From: Beverwykella pulmonaria | Taxonomy: Eukaryota > Ascomycota > Dothideomycetes > Pleosporales > Melanommataceae | DNA length: 64,000 nucleotides | Direction: 5' to 3' | Assembly (NCBI GenBank): GCA_001599595.1 | Contig: BCHH01000001.1 | Coordinates: forward strand, 4,369,068-4,433,067 | Shown here: one piece after another, positions 1-12,294 of the stretch | Layout of the letters: the number at the start of each line of letters is the position of its first letter | Position numbering within the stretch: the stretch's first letter is position 1 | Position numbers and translations under genes: made by a program | Notes under the pieces: generated by a model | Database searches by the model: none | Seen by the model: the letters and a program-made list of their open reading frames with translations, nothing else | Told to the model about the DNA's origin: nothing

Positions 1-1915
1 ACTTTTTGCAACTCCTCTGTTAGATACTCATAGTGCTGGCGTACGGTCGAAGGCCGGGACTGCGTTAATTCTACAGGATATCGAAGGACTCAGTATTTAA
101 AGCTGGAACAATGAGATTGTATTATGCGAATTTGATGGGGCTTTGGAAGAGAAGTTTAGATTTTTGAGATTGGGTATATTGCATCTTGTCCCCTGCAAGG
201 AAATATTTCAGGGAGTGTGATATCGTTGATACTGCGTCCTAGCAGATACAACGGGATTGCGTAGCACATGACTAATACTTCCTTGCTCTGCTGCTGGATC
301 TAGATCGCTGGGCGGGTTGTAGGAGATTTTCCTTCATAGGTGGAAACATGTTATGGAAGAAAAAACAAGATATACCGCGCTATGAGCTTGTCGGATACTC
401 TGACAGTTGTTTGTTTGGAAGCGGGATGGTTGTTGTTGTTCCCACATCTACGGAAGAATCACCCAACAGTGGGCGGCGGAGGGCAAGGCGATTAAAGTTC
501 TGCTAAACCCTGCTCTATTTGCCAGCGCACTTTATACACCCCTCGTAACGATTATCGTACGCGTGCACCGGTTATTCTTGCAGCAATGACCGTCTCCTTC
601 ACCACTCCAGTGGGCAGTACTCCCAATCTGATGAGGTCTCGATATGGTTAAAGTCCTGAAACTGCATCGCGCATGTTGCAGTTTCAGCCTCGACTTAATC
701 GCGCAGGAGTTAAGATTGTAGCGTGGCTGAGCGATGATGTGGCTCACAGCTGGACATGGGTCATGAACGACATTAAGCCACGCAGTCGGCTTTGGTCTAG
801 ACTTTTCTTTTTGTTCCTCCTTGAGGTTCTTTGCGGATGTTATTGGCAGATCTTAGCGATACCGAGATGCCGTGCTGGGGATACGTATGTCACGCTTCTC
901 AACAATGAGCAGGCGGCGAAGGGGAGGGTGGAGGATTTTCAGCATGGTCGGGGTGGGTAATACAAACTAACGCTGGTCGGCGGTCAATGCCGAGCTGCGA
1001 CGGAAGATGCGCGCCTCTATCAACGTGGCCAAGACCCAAACCGCGGAGGACTGAGATGTGTATGTAGCCGATGAATGTGGATCAGCACACGAGCATACAC
1101 CTGGCGGGCGTGGTGTGGCTCGCACTGTGGGGAGACCATGGCGCGTTTGGGTTGCGATGGGGGCGTGGTTGGACGGGAACCCTGCCAGATCGATCGCCGC
1201 AGGGAAGGGGCAAACATCCGACTTCAGGGAGCTGTCGGACAGCCACAAAGACAGCGCATGTCGCAACGCGGTAGACACCAGGAACCTGCTCGCCAGTGAC
1301 TGCAGCTGCACGTCTCGAGCTGACGGCGTTCTCGTGCGTGGCCTTGCTTTGGGGCACATATGGCAGCAGACATTCCCTATGGTGCTGCAGGTTTGCTTCA
1401 GAGTCGCGCAAGGCTGTCCAAGCTCCAAGCGACCAGGAAATGGGGAAAAGGCAGGAGGGCAACCTGAACGTCATCGCCGTAAACACTCGTAGCTCCTTTC
1501 CAACGTCGCTTCTATTACGCCAGCCCGCGCCTTTCCCTTCCCTTCCCTTCTCCTTCTCTTCTCTTCGTGGTGCCATTCGCGTTGATTATTGTGCTTTGTT
1601 TTCCTCGCCTGTGGCTGCCCGTCTCGAGCACGCACGCACGCTCAGTGGGGTGTTGTGAGTGACAAGCCCACCACCAAGGCGGGTCTGCGCTAGAGGTTGA
1701 TAGCTGCCGCCCGCTGCCAGCCATCCAAGCTAACCAAGCAGCAGCAGGTTTGGCTAACACGGGCACGCCGGAGAACACACCTCGCCCTCCGCTTCTCCTC
1801 CCCATCCCCTCACCTTCCTCACACTCCCTCTCACTCCCGTCCACCCGACCGACCGCGCCATTGCCGACCTCCCGACTCTCAATTGACCGCGTCGGACCCC
1901 GTCCACACAGCAGGC
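1..1915. other. Intergenic region and tricalbin promoter
   Basis: I see no recognisable protein in this stretch on either strand; the open frames are short, overlapping and without known motifs. The last 400 bases look like a fungal promoter and leader. A long pyrimidine-rich tract lies at about 1530-1566, and a second CT-rich stretch runs from about 1780 to 1870, just before the tricalbin start codon. The first kilobase shows nothing I can assign. Confidence 0.5.
1530..1566 (+). promoter_or_regulatory. CT-rich promoter tract upstream of tricalbin
   Basis: This is an almost pure pyrimidine run on the coding strand, about 350 bases before the tricalbin ATG. Such tracts are common near transcription starts of well expressed filamentous-fungal genes. 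The placement is seen directly; the promoter role is inferred. Confidence 0.4.
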
Positions 1916-4900
1916 ATGACGGCTTCTCGAGAGGCGGAGCTGAAGTCGCAGGGTGCGCTGGAGGCTGCGCGAGACCCCAATTCGAGCGTCACGGCCCAGG
2001 ATGCACAGGACACGGCCGTTGAGGAGGCAAAGAAGAGCGGGAGCGCTGCCCTACAGTTTGATCCCGATGCCACGCCCGAGCAGAAGCGCGCTCAGGCTCG
2101 ATCGGTGCGTCTATCGTGATGCCAGCACAGAATGGACACTAACTCGCTGTGACAGCATATCCCCCCCGGGTTCCATCACGAACGGAAGCCCAACGCGACT
2201 GCCCTCGCCTCGGACGCTGTGGGTCATCCATGAGCCCCTCCCCCTCTATGACGACGGCTGACAAGACCCTTAGGATGGAGATGCCGGCACAAAGTATGAC
2301 CTCCCCCCCGCAACGAAAGCAGGTGCCCTCCCCGCTGCCGAATCCCCAACCTCCGATAAGGCAAACGGCCACGCGCCGGAGCTCGACGAAGACGACCGGT
2401 GGGCGCGAGTTGGCTGGGCCCCGCGCTTTGGCATGCCCGGCGCAGGAGACGGATCCGAAGAGGAAGGCACACTGCTGGATCACCAAACCTTTCTGGAGGG
2501 CAAGCTGGAGGATAAGTTCTTTGGCGACTGGTATCACAACACCGGCGTCATCATCTTCGCCTGCCTGAGTTCGTGGGTCGTGGCCGTCCTCGGCGGCGGC
2601 CTGGGATGGGTCTTCCTCATCATGGCCACATGTGGGACCTACTATCGGACCTCGATTCGTCGCGTGCGTCGCAATGCCCGAGACGATCTCAACCGCGAGA
2701 TGGCCAAGAACAAGCTCGAGACAGACACGGAGAGTTTGGAGTGGATCAACAGCTTCTTGGTCAAATTCTGGCCTATCTACGCCCCGGTGCTCTGCGACAC
2801 CATTGTCGGCTCTGTGGATCAGGTCCTGTCTACCTCGACCCCCGCATTCCTCGACAGCCTCAAGATGAAGACTTTCATTCTCGGAACGAAGCCACCCCGA
2901 TTGGAGCACGTCAAGACGTATCCCAAGGCCCAGGATGACATTGTGCTCATGGACTGGAAATTCAGCTTCACGCCCACCGATGTCACGGATCTCACGTCAC
3001 GGCAGATCAAGAACAAAATCAACCCCAAGATTGTGCTTGAGATCCGCGTTGGAAAAGGTTTGGTCAGCAAGGGCTTGGACGTTATCGTCGAAGATATGTC
3101 CTTTTCAGGCTTGATGAGACTGAAATTCAAGCTCCAAATCCCTTTCCCGCACATTGAGAAGGTCGAAATGTGCTTCCTCGAGAACCCTACCATCGACTAC
3201 GTGTGCAAGCCACTCGGTGGCGAGACATTTGGCTTCGACATCAACTTTATTCCCGGCCTAGAGAGTTTCATCATGGATCAAATTCACGCCAATCTGGGGC
3301 CTATGATGTACGATCCGAATGTCTTTCCCATTGAAATTGCCAAGATGCTCGCGGGCAACCCTGTGGATCAAGCTATTGGCGTCCTCCAGGTCACATTCCA
3401 TGGCGCACAGGGCCTCAAGAATCCCGACAAATTCTCCGGTACCCCCGATCCGTATGCAGTTGTCTCCATCAACAACCGCAAAGAACTCGGCAGAACCAAG
3501 ACTGTACATGAAAATGCCAACCCGCGCTGGAATGAGACGGTCAATATCATCATCACTTCGCTCAAGGACTCGCTCACGATTAACATTTTCGATTACAACG
3601 ATATCCGGAAGGACAAGGAGTTGGGGACTGCCACGTTTGCTCTAGAACAGCTTGAAGAGGATGACGAGCATGAGAATTTACATCTCGAAGTCATGTCTGG
3701 CGGCCGACCTCGCGGTATTCTTCAAGCTGATGTCCGATTCTTTCCTGTACTCGAAGGGGTGAAACTGGACGACGGCACCATTGAACCACCGCCGGAATCT
3801 CGCACCGGCATTTGCAAATTTACCGTAGAGCAGGCAAAGGATCTGGATGGTACGAAGAGCTTGGTCGGTTCGCTCAGCCCGTACGCAATACTGCTACTCA
3901 ACGGCCACGTCGTGGCGACCTCAAAAATCATGAAGCGAACGAATAACCCTATCTGGCCTGATGCGACCAAGGAGCTCCTCATTACGGATCGAAAGAAGGC
4001 CAAGCTTGGACTGATCATCAAGGACGACAAGGATCTCGCTTCCGACCCCATAATCGGCGAATATCAGATCGGTTTGGATGATATGCTCGACCTCATGAGC
4101 AAGGGTCAGGAATGGTACAATCTTGCAGGCGTGCAGACTGGCAGAGTGAAGATGAAGCTTCAGTGGAAACCTGTGGCTCTGAAGGGAGCCCTCGCTGGAT
4201 CCGGTGGCTACCTCACGCCCATTGGTGTCATGAGACTACACTTTCAGGGCGCCCGCGATCTGCGGAATTTGGAAGCGATGGGCAAATCCGATCCATACGT
4301 TCGTGTACTGCTTTCGGGCGTGGAGAAAGGTCGAACAGTCACCTTCAAAAACAATTTGAACCCAGATTGGGACGAGGTCGTCTACGTCCCAATGCACTCT
4401 ACCCGCGAGAAGTTTACAATCGAGGTCATGGACGAGGAGCATCTTGGAAAAGATCGCTCTTTGGGGCACATTGAACTTTCTGCTTCTGACTATATTCGAC
4501 AAGACGAAAACGATGAGTACCTTCCCCATGAGCAAAGGCAGCTAAGATCGGACCCTCTGAGAATGGGTGCGAAGTCAAAGGGAACGCTCAACTATACTTG
4601 CTCGTTCTATCCCACTTACCCGGTCTTCGATCCGGACGATGATGATGAAGACAAGGAAAGCAAGGTTGACGGCGTATCGCGAAAGAGCTCAGTCCACACC
4701 CTAGAGTCTAAGGGACACAAGAAGAACGTTTCAAGTGTCTCCGGCATTTCTCGAGTTGACACCGTTGGAACCATTTCTTCGCTCAAGTCTGCCCAGACTC
4801 CGAACGGGCAAAGCGAGGCTGATTTAGCTAAGGCTCTCGATAAGGGCGAAGGCCAGCAGGAAGATGTAGTTCCTCCAAAGAAAAAGATCGAGAAACTGCG

Positions 4901-6695
4901 CCTTACTGCCGATGACCTTCAACAGTACGGTAGGAGGAATCCGGAGGCGTTGTGCGAGCTGAGTCGATTACCTGGCCCTGCAGCATTATGTCCCATATTA
5001 TTACCTATCTTGTGCTCAAGCTAACTTTTAATAGAATCTGGCCTCATTATCTTCAAACTCATCGATGGCGAGTTTCCGGAAACGGGTGGATATATCGAGA
5101 TCTTGATGGATGATATGGCTTTCCCAAGTTACTCGAGCGCGAAAATCAAGACCAGGAACACAACGTTCAACGAGAGTATGTTGTACCCACATTTGCAATG
5201 ATTAACTTTGCTAACAAGATGTAGCCGGCGATGCCATGGTTCGCGAACTCGACTTTTCCAAGATCACGCTTCGTCTCATTGAACATGTCGACAAGAAGGG
5301 CGATGGAGATGAGGATCATGTCATAGCGAAACTCACAGGAAATACCCTTGATACTCTGAAACGATGCTTAGTAGGTATTCTTCTTTGTTTGTGATACTTC
5401 GATAGCACTAACAGTCACAGTACACCCCTACTCAATTAACCCTTAAAGACGACAAGGGGCGAGAGACAAAGATTACCGTTAGCCTCAAGTATATTCCTAT
5501 CAAGATGCGTCTCGATCCTAGCGAGTCTTTCAACAACCAAGGCACTCTCCGCGTCGATGTCCTCGACGCTGCTGACCTCCCAGCCGCTGACCGCAACGGC
5601 TTCTCGGACCCGTTCTGCAAGTTCTATCTTAACGGCGAGAAGGAAGTGTTCAAGACCAAGACGCAGAAGAAGACGCTCCATCCAGCTTGGAACGAGTACT
5701 TCGAAGTCCCCGTGCGCAGCCGAACAGCGGCCGACTTCAAGGTCAAAGTCTACGATTGGGACTTTGGTGACAAGGCAGATTTTCTCGGCCAAGCCGCCAT
5801 CAATCTTGACATTCTTGAACCGTTCCAGCCAAAAGAAGTTACTCTTGGCCTGGATGGGAAGTCTGGTACTATACGACTCAGAATGCTCTTCAAGCCCAAC
5901 TACGTTGTGCGCGCCCGTCAAGGCTCCTCCACCTTCTCTGGAACATTTGCCGTCCCCGGAAAAGTCATTGGTGCACCCGTTAAGGGTGTCGGCAAAGGCG
6001 CTGTTCTTATTGGCGGTGGTGTAGCACGCGGAGCAACGTTCCTCGGCCGCGGCTTCAAGCGCAGAAAGTCCAGGGGTGCCAACGGCGCGGAGGACTTCGA
6101 ACTCAGCGACACTCCCAAAGCATCCATAGAAGACACTCCCATCGTCTCTATCGAGGGCCCAGACGGCGCTCCCGTGCAGTCAAATCATATCCGCCACAAG
6201 AGTTGGGGCGCGCAGAGTTTTGCAAGCGGCCACAACGGTAGCGCCGGTGGTGCCGATTATGGAATCGCGAGCATAACCGTCGTCAGCGCGAGCGGATATC
6301 CCCTCGGAACCAACGTCCGCGTACACATCCGCCTCGAGTCGTCCAAGGGCGCTAAGGAAGTGCACAAAACGAAGCACATCAAAGCGCCTGCTGGATCCGT
6401 GACCTTCGAGAACGAGACATTCAAAGTGCCGTGCACGGCGGACTCATCCTTCAAACTAATCGTCAAGGATCACAGCACGTTTGGATCTGATGATGAGCTG
6501 GGCGAGGCGCCGTTCTTTGTTGATGATCAGGGGGCTGGCGGTGAGAAGAGTATTAATGTTGGTGCGGGCATCGTGGTGGTGAGGAGTAGTTTTGCTGCTG
6601 CAGATACGTTGAGTGGGCAAAATAGCCCCAAGTTGAAGAAGGGTGGGGGGTTATTGGGTAGGGGACGGGAGAGTAGGAGTGTGACCCCTGCTTAA
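1916..6695 (+). CDS. Tricalbin (SMP and multiple C2 domains), ER-plasma membrane tether
   Basis: The gene joins six exons: 1916-2104, 2156-2218, 2274-4929, 5035-5175, 5225-5370 and 5421-6695, giving 1489 aa. Tricalbins anchor in cortical ER, bind plasma-membrane lipids through C2 domains and move lipids through the SMP domain. A hydrophobic hairpin lies at about residues 176-207, followed by an SMP domain at about 237-445. C2 domains follow at about 450-560, 594-710, 734-850, 971-1085 and 1100-1200, and a last C2-like segment lies near 1280-1390. Linkers between them are Ser/Lys-rich. The motif DPYAVVSINN in the first C2 and SDPFCKFYLNG in the fifth are typical. The start is chosen as the ATG just after the CT-rich leader, because it gives an acidic, low-complexity N-terminus leading in frame through two small introns to the conserved DRWARVGWAPRFG block. 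Family assignment is firm; the exact domain edges are estimates. Confidence 0.93.
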
Positions 6696-8213
6696 ACGAT
6701 CTCTTATTTATAATTACAGGTTGAGGTTGGGTGTAACAGGATAAGGATTAGGCTTGGAATGGATGGGGGAAGGCGGAAGTGGAGGTAATGGTTCTCTTGA
6801 TGTGGGCCCCTTTCCTTCTATCAGAATACCTCGGGTTCTTCTCTTCTCCAAAAACGTCTCTTTTTGTCAATGTCAATGTCACTGGTCTCTTCCTTTTCTA
6901 TTTCTTTAATATGGTCTACCTTCGAGATACTTCTCCTTTGGGAGATTCCAGTGCTACATTAGCTAGTTTTATACCATACCTTTTTTTCCTTGCCGGTCTC
7001 CGAACTTATATTCTGTTCCATCTAACGTGCAATCAGTCTGCATTCTAATATTCATTAATTACCTGCGTCCCGGATGTATCGTGGTAGAGAACAAGCTATG
7101 ACCATACTCACTTGATATGTATATAGTCCGACATATTAGGCTTCCCTCGTTTAAAGCGGCAGGCTAGGACAGCGCAAATGCGGGCTAGTTGAGGGATTCT
7201 TACGGATGGTATCAGTAATGATAGTAACTCTGCTGTGAATATGTATTGTTCTATTTACAGTTAGGCTGCCAAGCACCTCATCTACTTCAATTCTCGCGAC
7301 GAGATATCTCAGCCTCATCACATCCACCTCATGTGAGCTCATCTCATCAAGCCTCTCACGCGACGCTTGATCGACGATTTGAATCACCCACCCGCCGTCC
7401 CTTTCAGCATTGTTTTTTGTTTTTGTTTTTTAGATAGCATCTCCCAGCTTCGTCTCGGTCTCCGTTCAGGCGGATCAGCACCTCACTGATCGATAGAGAA
7501 GCTCTACTATCTCTACTCTGATAGGCCTGTCTTGCCAAGCTCACGGCAAGCTTCAAGGCAAGCGCAACGCTCACAGGGCCGATCACGAGCCTGAGTACGA
7601 GCCTGAGCCTATCGGTCAATTACGTGAGGCGAGACGAGCTCTGGCCCCCAATACAAGCGTTCCACAACCAAACTATCTACTTCCTGCAGGCCGGAGTGAT
7701 AAATAGATCACACATACGCATGCTTTTGAACTCGCCAAGTCCTGCATTTGTAGTAGCTTAGAATATAGAAGGCAGAGTAGGATTATCGTCCAATCTCTAG
7801 GTTCTCCATCTGCCACTTACTTAGAGCTTAAAAGAAGACTCTATATAAGGTTGGTGAGGGCCAAAGATCCGTCTCTGCAGCTAAAAGCACTTTTTCATCG
7901 ACATGATAGCTTCTTCACTCTAACTCCGAAACTTCTACATCTGTGCCAGTTCAACCATGTTAGTCGGTGTGAAAAGATGATCTAGCCCAAGTACTGTATT
8001 GAACGTGTTCATTACTCGCTTTTCCAACTTGAATACTTCCTCCTCTACGGCCTATACGCTGGTTTCTCTTCGTTGTAGTAAAAGCATCATTGTTGCGTAT
8101 CCACTCTCCTGATTCCTGTCGTTGACTTAGCCACCTCTGTGATTGGAGATGGTTACTAAACATACTGCAGGAATTTATTCCTGTGACAGATCTATTACTT
8201 CCTCTTGTATAAT
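6696..8213. other. Gene-free stretch after tricalbin
   Basis: The first few hundred bases are presumably tricalbin 3' UTR. The rest has only short frames. A T-rich run is at about 7419-7432. A TATA-like TATATAAGG occurs near 7842, without a credible coding region after it on the plus strand. I see no RNA gene or mobile element. Confidence 0.4.
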
Positions 8214-9972
8214 TTATAGCACAGCCACTGTTTTAAAATACTCCTGACACTTCTCCAGTGGCCTGATTACGTTTTTGATCATCTCACCTCGCCATGATTG
8301 ATTCGAATTTTTCGCGCCTGCGAAGAAGCACCACTGCACAGCGGAAGCATAGTCATCGCCGCCTTCGTCACGCACACCTTGGGACCACTTCAGCGCAGCC
8401 ATAAGATCGAAGGCTTGCTTCGCTTCTCCGACCTCGGCTAGATGATTTTTACGGAGAGGGTGTTCTTCTAGTCGTCGACCGAAGCACAGCTCTAGGAGGA
8501 GGATGCCGAGCGAGGAGAAGTTGCAGTCATTGGCTTGGGTATCTGAGGTCGCAGGATAGTGGAGTGGAAAGCCTTGGCGGGTGAAGGGCTCCTGGTATAG
8601 TACACTATTGTCATTATCCACGCATGGGAGGAAGAGGACGTTTTCTTTCGTGAGACCGGTGTTGAGCCATGGAGTAAAATGGAGCTGGGCAACCGAGGAG
8701 GCCAGAAGCAGGGCGATAGAGTAGCGTTGATGTCGCGTAAGGTGCCCTTCGAAGTCGTTGGAGAGGATATGATCTAATGTTAGCGGGCCGCTATCATCAG
8801 GTCGTTTCCTCTTCGTGATTGGGTGGAGGTGGTATGTTTCGTCGTCATGGCCGATAACGCCAATGCACTCGCCATGTTCTTCGTAACCCAGAAACTGGCA
8901 GAGCTTGACGCTTGGGTCGACCAGGATGTCCAATTCGATCTTTGGTATGGTCGGGGCGGGTGTTGTGAAGGCAACCTTCTTTCGCCTTGCTGATGTTTGT
9001 GGAGCGCCGGCTCCGGCCCTCCGGGGTATAATTGGGCGGACACTGGGATGACTGATGTGTGGTGGAAGGCTTCATGAGCTTTTGCGGAAAGGAGCAGTCG
9101 ATCATTTGTCCATACTGCTCTCTCCAGGACTAAGGAGTATTCGCCTGAGACGATGGAGCGACGAACATGAAAATGACCTCGAAGCATATTTCCGGAAGTG
9201 TGCGATGCTCGAGCCGAAGGTTGGCAAAGTGGTACTGCTGACAAGAGCACTGTCATGCCTTTTGGATGGCTTTGAAGAAGAGGTCTGACTTCTTCCACGC
9301 CTTCTTAAACGCCGTCTCTAGAGCAGAGGTATGTTTCGTGGTGGTAGGAGCAACGTTCTCGAGTGCGGATATCTTGTCACTCGTGCTGAGGAGCTTCTAC
9401 AATCGTCCGTTGCATTCTTTTAGCTGTTCAAAAAGTTCATTTCTCACTGGCTCGTTGAAGCTGAACTTGAGCCGGAATGTTTCGTAGTTCCACTTCGCTT
9501 TTACTGACGCAAGTTTGGGGGGCTTGCTCGGCGGCTGTGAGCTTGACGGTCGGCGCTGCTTCTTCGGCTCTAGTGGAGCTAGCTTGCTTTGAATAGTTGC
9601 CTCATCGAGAGCTAGCTCTTTTCTCAACTCCTCGTTCATCTCGCAGATTATTTCCATGTACAAGCCGTATGATTCCTGAAGCCGCCCCTCCAAGCGCTCC
9701 TGTAAAGCCTTGCTGCTCCAGCCTAGGCCACCGGGGTCACCTACCAGTCGAGTCACCTCACCTGCATCATTCACAATCGGCGGTAGAAGCTCATTTAGAT
9801 TCCGCTTGTACAGGATCTCATGAAGCTCCACTTCTCTGCGGCAAGTAGTGTACTCTTTCCGCACCCGCCGGAAGAAACCGCTGACCTTGGCAACATCGCG
9901 CCAGTGCTCGAGGCCGGAGATGATCAGGGAAAAGGCTCTGAGGAGAACGCCTGCGATTTCGAGGCCGCTTAT
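8214..9972 (-). pseudogene. Broken DUF7580 (HeLo/prion-associated type) protein gene
   Basis: Read from 9972 down to 8214, the sequence follows the usual layout of fungal DUF7580 proteins. An N-terminal GLEIAG..IISGLEHW segment leads to a long helical region with RREVELHEILYKRNLNELL and a basic linker. The C-terminal kinase-like half holds RQRYSIALLLASSVAQLH and LGILLLELCFG. It cannot be expressed as one protein. The expected start codon reads ATA (9972-9970), and in-frame stops sit at 9399-9397, 9255-9253 and 9132-9130. The frame then shifts between about 9074 and 8990. The TGA at 9253 replaces a tryptophan that the family normally has. The last 240 codons are still open. DUF7580 proteins are common in NLR and heterokaryon-incompatibility gene repertoires; their biochemistry is unknown. 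Confidence 0.8.
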
Positions 9973-10334
9973 TAGGAAGCATTAGAAAGTGGAGAACTAC
10001 AACGAGGAAGGAGTTGAGCGAAACGCGGTGTTGTGTTCGCGTGAGGTAAGGCTGAAGAGCAACTGTTTTGGCCCTCCCGCACTTGTGGCCCCTCGCACCA
10101 CCGAACCTCAATCAGCCCAGTCTGATGAGGCGGTATTTCTCTCACAAATACATAGTCATTAACTATCCGAATGGAAATCACTCGATCTCGCTTTGAGACT
10201 TACAAGATAAGTGCGGCACCAAAGCGCCTTCCTCATCGGTGATCAGCCCAGTGCTGAAATTCAAGTAACATTAGCCGTCGAGCTTTCCGCCGCAGCTAGC
10301 CTAAGAGCCTCAACTCTAAGGAGCCTAGGCCACG
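9973..10334. other. Divergent spacer between two broken genes
   Basis: This 362-base gap separates the starts of the DUF7580 and acuF-like relics, which point away from each other. It would have held both promoters. I see no coding sequence or clear core promoter element in it. Confidence 0.4.
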
Positions 10335-11412
10335 ATGGTTGCATCTGTGCCGGCGCAATGTCGAGCCTGCATCACGACTCTGAAAACCATTACCTTTACC
10401 CTTTCCAACCCTTTCCGACCCGAACAGGCAGAAGGACCGAATCCACCATGGGCAGGTGAACGACGAGCTGGAGAGGTTCAGTCTATGGATTGGCAACATT
10501 GGGGCCATACATCTCCCAGAGTCTCCTATGTCTCTTGAGACTCATCTTTGTGATGCTAGCGATATTTTGACTCATGTTCTGGAGGTGCTAAATGATCTCA
10601 ACGAGGTTACCGGACAACGTGGGTTTGCTGCTTCAGTTATGCCGTGCAGTAGCTGACATGATCTTGATCAAGTCTTGGAGATCGTCTCTGGAGAGCGCGA
10701 AGGGGAGATAGCTTCTATGTCTCATGGTGATGACGGCCAGGAAGACCAAAACGAAGAAACGGAACTTCTCGGGGAAATCGGGGCCTGGATCACATGTCTC
10801 TTCAGAGTATCTAGCCTCATCCGTCGGGCTGCACCCACAGATCTCTTTTCTAAAGCTCTCAGCCGGAATCGATATCAATTCAATGACCAGTATGAAATCG
10901 CTCATGTGGGTAAGAAGTACCTCAAGCTCGCCGCTGAAGAATTTGCGTGGCTCCAGAAGCGGCTCGGTCGAGCCATCACCCAACGCCGATGCTACCTGAG
11001 CTACATCCAAGACCACCGCGAGAAGCTTGAGGGCATGCTCACTCATTAGGAGATACCTGAGCATGTAGTACCCAAAATGCAAGCTCCCACCAAGCAGCTT
11101 CCAGCCATGGAGTTGCAACTTGACTCTTCTAGCCGGCCATCCACGCTCTTCACGAAAGCTTCGAGTCTGACACCAGGCCGAATCACACCTCAGATGCTCA
11201 CTACGGAAGAAGAATCGGATCCCGAAAACGATGCGAGATCATACACAACCATATCTCATTCTGTTGATGGTGGTCTTGATGCCTCAGCCACTATGAGGTT
11301 TCCGAAGCTTGACGAGCTGCGAGCAGGGTCCAAGAAAGAAGTGGAATGCCCGTTTTGCTTCCGAATGAAGAATTTCAAGAATGAGCGAGTATGCTTTGCG
11401 GAGCTATTATAG
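10335..11412 (+). pseudogene. Broken, truncated acuF-like C2H2 zinc-finger protein gene
   Basis: The relic matches the fungal family often labelled oxidoreductase acuF-like C2H2 zinc-finger protein. It has an N-terminal helical block (MVASVPAQCRACITTLK), then LERFSLWIGNIGA, an acidic stretch with DDGQEDQNEE and a basic RRRCY-type helix. A threonine/serine-rich linker follows, and KKEVECPFCF opens the zinc-finger region. The frame shifts between about 10390 and 10440. In-frame stops occur at 10654-10656 (TGA) and 11047-11049 (TAG). The protein ends at 11410-11412, just after the first cysteine pair of the finger, where family members normally go on with several more fingers. Both internal stops can be derived from CGA or CAG by a single C to T change. 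It lies head to head with the DUF7580 relic. Confidence 0.75.
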
Positions 11413-11979
11413 AGAGGTAATTTAAACATTTCCTATTCTTTGTAGCATCTTTTTAATTCCTTGTATTGCCTCTGTGTTGTTTGCAGTCTTTCTGTTGTTT
11501 ATTAGGAAGGTAAAGTACACCTAAAACTTTAATAAGGTAGGCTTTGTAGAGGATCTGTATGCCTAGGGATTTGCTACCTTTGCAACAGCGTCCTGCTGCG
11601 CTTGCGATGTGAGCCTAATCTCAACATTACTACTGTGTAGTTTGTGTATTGCTATCGCCTGTGGGATAGCTGGTTGTGTAAGGAAAGAGATTCCTTGGTT
11701 CGCTGGGAGGAAGGGAGAATAGCGGTACACGTGACAGCGTGTGGTCCTGGCGTTGGAAGCGAGGTGCTAGTCCTAATCAGGCCTAGCGCGCACGCGACTT
11801 CGCACTCATAACAGTAGCCTCCATAGATTTGCTGATTGACCAGCGAAACAATCTCGTTCTACACACAGTCTTTGGTCCCGCACTACGTGCCTTACAGGTT
11901 GTACAAGATCCAGGATCTCGCTCAGCGTCTTGTTTTGCGTGTTGGCCACGCGTGCGCGTATTATGGGTTGCATAGCTGT
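11413..11979. other. AT-rich decayed sequence, no gene
   Basis: The sequence after the truncated zinc-finger relic is AT-rich at first and has no frame that continues the fingers, so the 3' half of that gene is lost or replaced. No other feature is visible. Confidence 0.4.
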
Positions 11980-12294
11980 CTACGCTGATTGCGCAGCAAC
12001 GTCAGTCCATTGTTGAATTGCTGTTGGAGCAATTTTAGTCTTCTTGCTAGCTTCTTGCACGTGTTGCAGAATTTTGTTGCATGTTTGTGCGACCTTCTCA
12101 ATCATCCTCTCCTGCAACCTCTCCTCAACTTTCTTCACTACCTCTGTTGCCTGCCGTGCTAACTCCTCTATTCTCTTGTTTCCATCTTTCTTGGTTTCAT
12201 CTACAATTTCTGTTAGTCTTTCAATGATGGGGGTTTGTACCTTGGTTGGGTCTCCGTTGCGTTGTTGTGAGTGGTGATGGTTTCCCCCTAACAA
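11980..12294 (-). mobile_element. Possible LINE ORF1 (gag-like) relic
   Basis: A 104-residue frame is rich in Lys, Glu, Gln and Thr and predicts a coiled coil. It ends in a block like QQWTDVAA that resembles the TWAxVAA block before the nucleic-acid-binding part of Tad1-type LINE ORF1 proteins. No zinc knuckle or reverse transcriptase follows. The call rests on composition and one short block, so it is tentative. It could be an unrelated coiled-coil fragment. Confidence 0.35.

Noticed and set aside
1058..1844. Several overlapping frames of 100-160 codons before tricalbin
   Set aside because: They overlap on both strands, have GC-driven open frames and no motif; the region behaves as promoter.
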